From NCBI RefSeq assembly GCF_002699855.1, contig NZ_LKBW01000035.1, positions 8,830 through 67,514 on the forward strand: 58,685 bases of DNA. The letters are read 5' to 3'. Source of the DNA: Pseudomonas amygdali. Lineage in GTDB: Bacteria > Pseudomonadota > Gammaproteobacteria > Pseudomonadales > Pseudomonadaceae. Both the position numbers and the translations under genes were made by a program. Below the pieces are notes generated by a model. It did no database searches. It was not told where the DNA came from and saw only the letters and a program-made list of their open reading frames with translations. Positions 54,492 to 58,685 of this stretch are shown in pieces. How positions within the stretch are numbered: the stretch's first letter is position 1; each line of letters starts with the position of its first letter.

Positions 54492-55253
54492 ATGATTCGT
54501 AAAGTTGCAGTAGTAACCGGTGCCGCCAGCGGCATCGGCCAGGCACTGGCAGTGGCTTTTGCCCGGCACGGTGTGGCGGTGGCAGGCGGATTCTATCCGG
54601 CTGACCCGCATGATCCGAATGAAACCCGCAGGCTGGTGGAGGCGGCGGGTGGCGAATGCCTGATGCTGCCGCTGGACGTGACCAGCACCGATTCGGTCGA
54701 CGATCTGGCTGCGGCTGCGATCAAGGCCTATGGCCGAATCGATTACGCAGTGGCCAATGCCGGACTGTTGCGTCGTGCGCCCTTGCTGGAAATGACCGAC
54801 GAACGCTGGGACGAAATGCTCGACGTGGACCTGACCGGGGTGATGCGTACTTTCCGCGCCGCCGCCCGGCATATGGGCGAGGGCGGTTCGCTGGTGGCGA
54901 TCTCATCGATTGCCGGTGGTGTCTACGGCTGGCAGGACCATTCCCATTACGCCGCCGCCAAGGCGGGTGTGCCAGGGCTGTGTCGCTCGCTGGCAGTGGA
55001 ACTGGCGCCCAAGGGCATCCGCTGCAATGCGGTGATTCCCGGTTTGATCGAAACGCCACAGTTGCTGGACAGCAAGAACTCGCTGGGCCCTGAGGGGCTG
55101 GCGCAGGCGGCCAAGGCCATTCCGCTGGGTAGAGTAGGCCGAGCGGACGAAGTCGCTGCGCTGGTACGTTTTCTGTGCAGCGACGAAGCCAGTTACCTGA
55201 CCGGGCAAAGCATCGTGATCGACGGCGGCCTGACCGTGCGCTGGCCGGGGTAG
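54492..55253 (+). CDS. SDR family oxidoreductase 1
   Basis: 253 residues. Coenzyme-binding [14 protein letters not shown] (7-20), NAG motif VANAGLL, catalytic Ser (AISSIAGG), and Tyr-X3-Lys HYAAAKAG. The conserved C-terminal [11 protein letters not shown] is present. Acidic or basic residue after beta-2 is not clearly decisive, so NAD versus NADP is open. It lies 10 bp after the MFS gene and is one of two SDRs in the operon, suggesting two redox steps on an alcohol or ketone substrate. Confidence 0.9.
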   Translation: MIRKVAVVTGAASGIGQALAVAFARHGVAVAGGFYPADPHDPNETRRLVEAAGGECLMLPLDVTSTDSVDDLAAAAIKAYGRIDYAVANAGLLRRAPLLEMTDERWDEMLDVDLTGVMRTFRAAARHMGEGGSLVAISSIAGGVYGWQDHSHYAAAKAGVPGLCRSLAVELAPKGIRCNAVIPGLIETPQLLDSKNSLGPEGLAQAAKAIPLGRVGRADEVAALVRFLCSDEASYLTGQSIVIDGGLTVRWPG

Positions 55254-55284
55254 ATCGCGCAAATTCAACCAAGGAACCCGACCC

Positions 55285-56034
55285 ATGCAACAGCTCAAAC
55301 AAAAACGTGCGGTGATCACCGGTGCAGGCAGCGGCATTGGTGCTGCCATCGCGCTTGCCTACGCGAGTGAAGGTGCGCATCTGGTGCTGGGCGATCGTGA
55401 TCCGGTCACTCTGGACAAGGTTGCCGAACACTGCCGTCAGCTCGGCGCGCAGGTGCACGAATGCGTGGTCGACGTCGGCAGCGTCGAGGGGGCGCAGGCC
55501 AGTGTCGATGCCTGTGTCGAGCATTTTGGCGGCATCGACATTCTGGTCAATAACGCCGGCATGCTGACCCAGGCACGTTGCGTCGACCTGAGCATCCAGA
55601 TGTGGAATGACATGCTGCGCGTCGACCTGACCAGCGTATTTGTGGCCAGCCAGCGCGCCTTGCCGCACATGATTGCCCAGCGTTGGGGACGCATCATCAA
55701 TGTTGCCTCGCAACTGGGCATCAAAGGCGGTGCCGAGTTGACCCATTACGCTGCTGCCAAGGCCGGGGTGATCGGTTTCAGCAAATCCCTTGCGCTGGAA
55801 GTCGCCAAGGACAACGTGCTGGTCAATGCCATCGCTCCCGGCCCTATCGAAACACCGCTGGTCGCCGGGATCAGCAGCGTGTGGAAAACCGCCAAGGCTG
55901 CCGAGTTGCCGCTGGGGCGTTTCGGTCTGGCCGAGGAAGTTGCGCCGGTGGCGGTGCTCTTGGCCAGCGAGCCGGGTGGCAACCTGTTCGTCGGCCAGAC
56001 GCTAGGCCCCAATTCCGGCGACGTCATGCCATGA
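55285..56034 (+). CDS. SDR family oxidoreductase 2
   Basis: 249 residues. VITGAGSGIGAAIALA (about 9-24), GDRDP after beta-2 (Asp favours NAD), NNAGML, and [19 protein letters not shown] containing the Tyr-X3-Lys pair, all present. It ends GQTLGPNSGDVMP. It resembles 3-oxoacyl reductase-type dehydrogenases, and its exact substrate is unknown. Its AGGAA ribosome site lies 8-10 bases before the ATG. Confidence 0.9.
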   Translation: MQQLKQKRAVITGAGSGIGAAIALAYASEGAHLVLGDRDPVTLDKVAEHCRQLGAQVHECVVDVGSVEGAQASVDACVEHFGGIDILVNNAGMLTQARCVDLSIQMWNDMLRVDLTSVFVASQRALPHMIAQRWGRIINVASQLGIKGGAELTHYAAAKAGVIGFSKSLALEVAKDNVLVNAIAPGPIETPLVAGISSVWKTAKAAELPLGRFGLAEEVAPVAVLLASEPGGNLFVGQTLGPNSGDVMP

Positions 56035-56056
56035 GCAAACTGCTGGAGAACACCTG

Positions 56057-56356
56057 ATGTGTGGATTGTGCGGGCTGTTGGGTGAAGATGTGCACTGGAG
56101 CGACCCACTGGCTGCCGAACTGCCCTGGCGGCGTGAGCGTTTGCGGCGTATTGCCGCGATCAACAAGGTGGTGGCTCCTTTTCGCCTTAAGGTCGAGGAC
56201 TTTCAGGGCGTTTCCTACCTTCTGCTGGGGGCCACCGGCAAGCAGGAACTGGCGACCGGCCTGGAGCAGCTCTGGCAGAAAGCCGAGTTACTGATTGGTC
56301 GCCCGCTCGACCCGCTGGATTCCCGTTTGCTCGACCATCTGCAGAGGTCATCATGA
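56057..56356 (+). CDS. small MCGLCG protein of unknown function
   Basis: 99 residues beginning MCGLCGLLGEDVHW. The start resembles the Cys-nucleophile end of class II glutamine amidotransferases (MCGIxG), but the protein is far too short for that domain. The Cys2-x2-Cys5 pair could bind metal. The rest is helical (RRERLRRIAAINKVVAPF; TGLEQLWQKAELL). Its stop overlaps the CobW gene (ATGA), so the two are coupled. I do not recognise a family. Confidence 0.7.
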   Translation: MCGLCGLLGEDVHWSDPLAAELPWRRERLRRIAAINKVVAPFRLKVEDFQGVSYLLLGATGKQELATGLEQLWQKAELLIGRPLDPLDSRLLDHLQRSS

Positions 56357-57360
56357 GCCTTGCTCTCAATGTGATTACCGGCTTTCTCGGCAGCGGCAAG
56401 ACCACGTTGCTCAAACGCCTGCTGGCCGATGAAGACATGGGCGAAACTGCGCTGTTGATCAACGAATTCGGCGATGTCGGTATCGATCATCTGCTGGTTG
56501 AAGAGGTTGCTCCGGATACCGTTCTGCTGCCCAGCGGTTGTGTCTGCTGCACCGTCAGGGGGGAGCTGAAAGATGCGTTGCTCGGCCTTCTGGAGCGACG
56601 TAATCGTGGCGAGATTCCAGCGTTTCGCCGGGTGATCCTGGAGACCACCGGCCTTGCGGATCCCGCACCGATTCTCACCACGCTGAGCAATGATCCGCAA
56701 CTGCGCGGGCGTTTTCATATCGGCCTGATCGTCACGTTGGTGGACGCCTGCCACGCAACACTGCAAGAGCGTCTGCATCCGGAATGGCTGGCTCAGATCG
56801 CGGCGGCGGACCGGCTGTTGTTGAGCAAGACCGATCTGGTCGATCAGCCCGCACTGGATGCGCTTCGTCAGCACCTGCAAGCGCTGAATTTCTCTGCACC
56901 GCTGCGGGATACTGCGCAGATCCACAGTGGCGATCAACTGTTGCTGGGCGAGGGCATGCGCAGCGACGAACCGGCCGCTGAAGTGACGCGTTGGCAACTG
57001 CATCGGGTGCTGTCGACTTCCGCGCGGCATGGTGATGCGCAGGTCTGTTGCCTGACGTTCGAGCGGCCTTTGGACTGGGTCGGTTTCGGGGTGTGGCTGT
57101 CGATGCTGTTAAGATGCCACGGTGACCGAATCCTCCGTGTCAAAGGACTGCTCAACGTGAACGACAACCAGGCTCCCATCGTGATTCATGGTGTGCAGCA
57201 TTGCCTGCATGCGCCGGTGCATCTTGCAGCCTGGCCAGGAGAGGATCGTACTTCCCGGCTGGTGTTCATCCTGCGCGGTCTTGATCCCGAGTTGCTGCGT
57301 CGTTCATTCGAAGTGTTTTCCAGCAGCTTCGCGCCATCACTCAGCGAGTCTGCGGCATGA
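56353..57360 (+). CDS. CobW/G3E GTPase (metal chaperone)
   Basis: 335 residues. P-loop GFLGSGKTTLL (10-20), zinc-binding CxCC motif SGCVCCTV (Cys63, Cys65, Cys66), ETTGLADPAP switch and SKTD base-recognition motif in the GTPase domain, and a C-terminal CobW_C domain with VKGLLNV and HGVQHCL. G3E GTPases insert metal into partner enzymes. The neighbouring imidase-like protein is a metal hydrolase and is the obvious client (inference). Both ends overlap neighbouring genes by 4 bp. Confidence 0.9.
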   Translation: MSLALNVITGFLGSGKTTLLKRLLADEDMGETALLINEFGDVGIDHLLVEEVAPDTVLLPSGCVCCTVRGELKDALLGLLERRNRGEIPAFRRVILETTGLADPAPILTTLSNDPQLRGRFHIGLIVTLVDACHATLQERLHPEWLAQIAAADRLLLSKTDLVDQPALDALRQHLQALNFSAPLRDTAQIHSGDQLLLGEGMRSDEPAAEVTRWQLHRVLSTSARHGDAQVCCLTFERPLDWVGFGVWLSMLLRCHGDRILRVKGLLNVNDNQAPIVIHGVQHCLHAPVHLAAWPGEDRTSRLVFILRGLDPELLRRSFEVFSSSFAPSLSESAA

Positions 57361-58553
57361 CCATTACCTTGCGTGTGCTGGGTACGTCCGTGACCTTGCT
57401 GGAGTCCTTGCGTGAGCGGGCCGAGCAGGAACTGGGCATCAAGCTGATCTATCAGATCCATGACGTGCAGACCACGCAACGCATCGCGGTCATGCAGCCC
57501 GACAGCTACGACCTTTACGATCAGTGGTTTCATAACGTTGATTTCGTCTGGCCTGCGCGGGCCATTCAACCCATCGACACGCGGCGCATCGCGCTTTGGC
57601 ACGAAATCAACGACCTGCCCAAACAGGGGCGACTAAGACCCACCGATCAACCGGGCAGCGGCAGTGTGCCCAGCGAACGTCTGTTCGTGCAGCACGATGG
57701 CAGCCTGGGCAGTGCGGTGACTGAGCGCATCAGTATGTTGCCGCTGACTCACAACGCCGACAGTTTCGCCTATCGCCCCGAGCGTTTGCCGGATGGGCTG
57801 AGTCCTGCTGACGAAAGTTGGGGCTGGTTGCTCGACCCTGTGTGGGGTGGGCGCATCGCCTTGCAGAGCGACGCTGCTATCGGCGCACTGGATGCCGCAT
57901 TGGCTGTGCAGGGCGCTGGGCTGGTGGCGTTCAAGGACATCGGCAACATGAGCATCGAAGAAATCGACGTGTTGGCCGACGTGCTGGTGCGCAAACAGCA
58001 GCAAGGGCATTTTGGCGCGTTCTGGTCAGACGACGAAGAAGCCGCCGAACTGATGCTCAGCCCGACCATCGACATTCAGAGCCTCTGGTCACCGACCCTG
58101 GTCAGGTTGCACCGCGCGGGTGTGAAGTACCGCGTGGCAGTGCCCAAAGAGGGTTATCGCGGCTGGTTCGGCGGGCTGTCTTTATCGCGCCACGCCAAAG
58201 GCCCGGTGCTGGATGCAGCCTACGCCTACCTGAACTGGTGGCTGTCCGGCTGGCCGGGCGCAGTGATGGCGCGGCAGGGGTATTACATCGGCAATCCGGC
58301 GCGCAGTCGTGATCATCTGAGTGCCGCAGAATGGGATTACTGGTACGCCGGTCTGCCCGCCCGCGAGCAACTGCTCGGCAGCGACGGCCTGCCACTGATC
58401 GACGCCGGAGAGATCCGCGACGGCGGTTCCTACGAGGAACGCATGGGCCACATTGCAGTGTGGAACTCGGTCATGAACGAACACAACTACCTGGTCCGCC
58501 GCTGGAACGATATCCTGCGCGCCAGTGGCAAAAGCAGCGCCAAAGCGCGTTAG
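57357..58553 (+). CDS. solute-binding-type protein without signal peptide
   Basis: 398 residues related to spermidine/putrescine-type extracellular binding proteins (GFxxN-type LTHNADSFAYRPE; SWGWLLDPVWGGRIAL; AYAYLNWWLSGWPGAVMARQGYY). The first residues, MTITLRVLGTSVTLLESL, begin the beta-alpha fold with no signal peptide or lipobox, so it looks cytosolic. No permease or ABC ATPase lies in the window. It may act as a cytosolic ligand carrier or sensor, or the export signal may be lost. It overlaps the CobW gene by 4 bp. Confidence 0.8.
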   Translation: MTITLRVLGTSVTLLESLRERAEQELGIKLIYQIHDVQTTQRIAVMQPDSYDLYDQWFHNVDFVWPARAIQPIDTRRIALWHEINDLPKQGRLRPTDQPGSGSVPSERLFVQHDGSLGSAVTERISMLPLTHNADSFAYRPERLPDGLSPADESWGWLLDPVWGGRIALQSDAAIGALDAALAVQGAGLVAFKDIGNMSIEEIDVLADVLVRKQQQGHFGAFWSDDEEAAELMLSPTIDIQSLWSPTLVRLHRAGVKYRVAVPKEGYRGWFGGLSLSRHAKGPVLDAAYAYLNWWLSGWPGAVMARQGYYIGNPARSRDHLSAAEWDYWYAGLPAREQLLGSDGLPLIDAGEIRDGGSYEERMGHIAVWNSVMNEHNYLVRRWNDILRASGKSSAKAR

Positions 58554-58570
58554 GCACGCATTCAAAAGCT

Positions 58571-58610
58571 GACGCAGAGCGTCCAGAACGGCATTCCCAC
58601 GCTGGAGTGG
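58571..58610. repeat. palindromic repeat copy next to the IS3 element
   Basis: CAGAGCGTCCAGAACGGCATTCCCACGCTGGAG matches the repeat at 49042-49065 and 49361-49394. Its right part is replaced by the start of an IS element, so the element appears to have inserted into, or beside, the repeat. Confidence 0.75.
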
Positions 58611-58612
58611 TA

Positions 58613-58685
58613 TGCCCCCCGAAGGTTGGACAATTATCCACTTACGCTGCCTTGGCGGCCTGCATCCTGAATTCCACAGGACTCA
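58613..58685 (-). mobile_element. partial IS3-family insertion sequence (right end inside window)
   Basis: The terminus begins TGCCCCCCGAAGGTTGGACA, which looks like a terminal inverted repeat (TG at the outer end), and is followed after 29 bp by the stop codon of a transposase reading on the minus strand. The rest of the element lies beyond the window. Confidence 0.7.
58642..58685 (-). CDS. IS3-family transposase OrfB, C-terminal fragment
   Basis: The last 13 codons before the TAA at 58644-58642 read SPVEFRMQAAKAA. SPVEF near the C-terminus is a hallmark of IS3-family OrfB integrases (usual context HSTLGYxSPVEF). The catalytic DDE part lies outside the window. It is cut by the window edge, so I cannot tell whether it is intact. 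Confidence 0.7.
   Translation of the reverse strand, partial: SPVEFRMQAAKAA

Noticed and set aside
56057..56356. Glutamine amidotransferase assignment for the MCGLCG protein
   Set aside because: Only the first residues match. The protein is less than half the length of a glutaminase domain and lacks its other motifs.
1..58685. tRNA or rRNA genes
   Set aside because: I looked for tRNA T-loop (GGTTCRA) plus CCA-end patterns and for rRNA blocks and saw none that form a convincing gene. A covariance-model scan would settle it.

Overview
The window reads as chromosome of a plant-associated Pseudomonas, most likely of the P. syringae complex. The grounds are high GC coding, the gene order nadB / algU-mucA-mucB-mucD (no mucC between mucB and mucD) / lepA-lepB-rnc-era-recO-pdxJ / cmoAB / lon, a guanidine-utilisation operon with a guanidine-I riboswitch, REPIN-type palindromes (GTGGGAGCG...CGCGAA) and a second palindromic repeat family. 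The assignment comes from recognised protein families and gene order, not from a database search.

Region by region. 1-2.3 kb: an RhlA-like acyl-lipid synthase, rsuA and a small cysteine-rich protein. 2.3-5.6 kb: a very large dermonecrotic-toxin-like / Stv-like protein. 5.7-16.1 kb: a minus-strand guanidine operon (sigma54-like promoter, guanidine-I riboswitch, ABC importer, two carboxyguanidine deiminase subunits, biotin-dependent guanidine/urea carboxylase, allophanate hydrolase). The solute-binding protein gene carries one frameshift and the carboxylase gene carries two. The carboxylase is also interrupted, in frame, by five 108-bp REPIN repeats. 16.4-17.8 kb: a Gly/Tyr-rich lipoprotein and ung. 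17.8-24.4 kb: a tripartite tricarboxylate transporter (tctCBA), an AbrB-type membrane protein and the divergent tctDE two-component system, with three CCTTTC repeats exactly 11 bp apart in the promoter region. 24.4-28.7 kb: HDOD protein, ygfZ, sdhE-ygfX, nadB. 28.7-33.1 kb: the envelope-stress/alginate sigma-factor locus. 33.2-39.5 kb: the lepA-to-pdxJ housekeeping run. 39.5-44.5 kb: cmoAB, a chagasin-like protease-inhibitor lipoprotein, a REPIN and a second-type Lon protease under a sigma32-like promoter.

44.6-49.0 kb holds a tight four-gene unit (cupredoxin-like periplasmic protein, membrane c-di-GMP phosphodiesterase with a degenerate GGDEF, DUF3034 envelope protein, truncated-globin lipoprotein). 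It looks like an undescribed envelope redox or gas sensing pathway feeding c-di-GMP turnover. 49.4-58.6 kb holds a double-winged-helix GntR regulator divergent from an eight-gene operon: amidase, imidase-like deacetylase-fold hydrolase, MFS importer, two SDR dehydrogenases, a 99-residue MCGLCG protein, a CobW/G3E GTPase and a solute-binding-type protein without a signal peptide. A consistent reading is import and stepwise hydrolysis of a cyclic imide or half-amide, with the GTPase loading metal into the imidase. Matching palindromes sit in front of the regulator and of the operon. The window ends inside an IS3-family element that abuts a palindromic repeat.

Biologically, the guanidine operon shows intact regulation over lesioned genes, which suggests recent decay or sequencing error. 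The imide operon and the globin/EAL unit are the best candidates for incompletely described systems.
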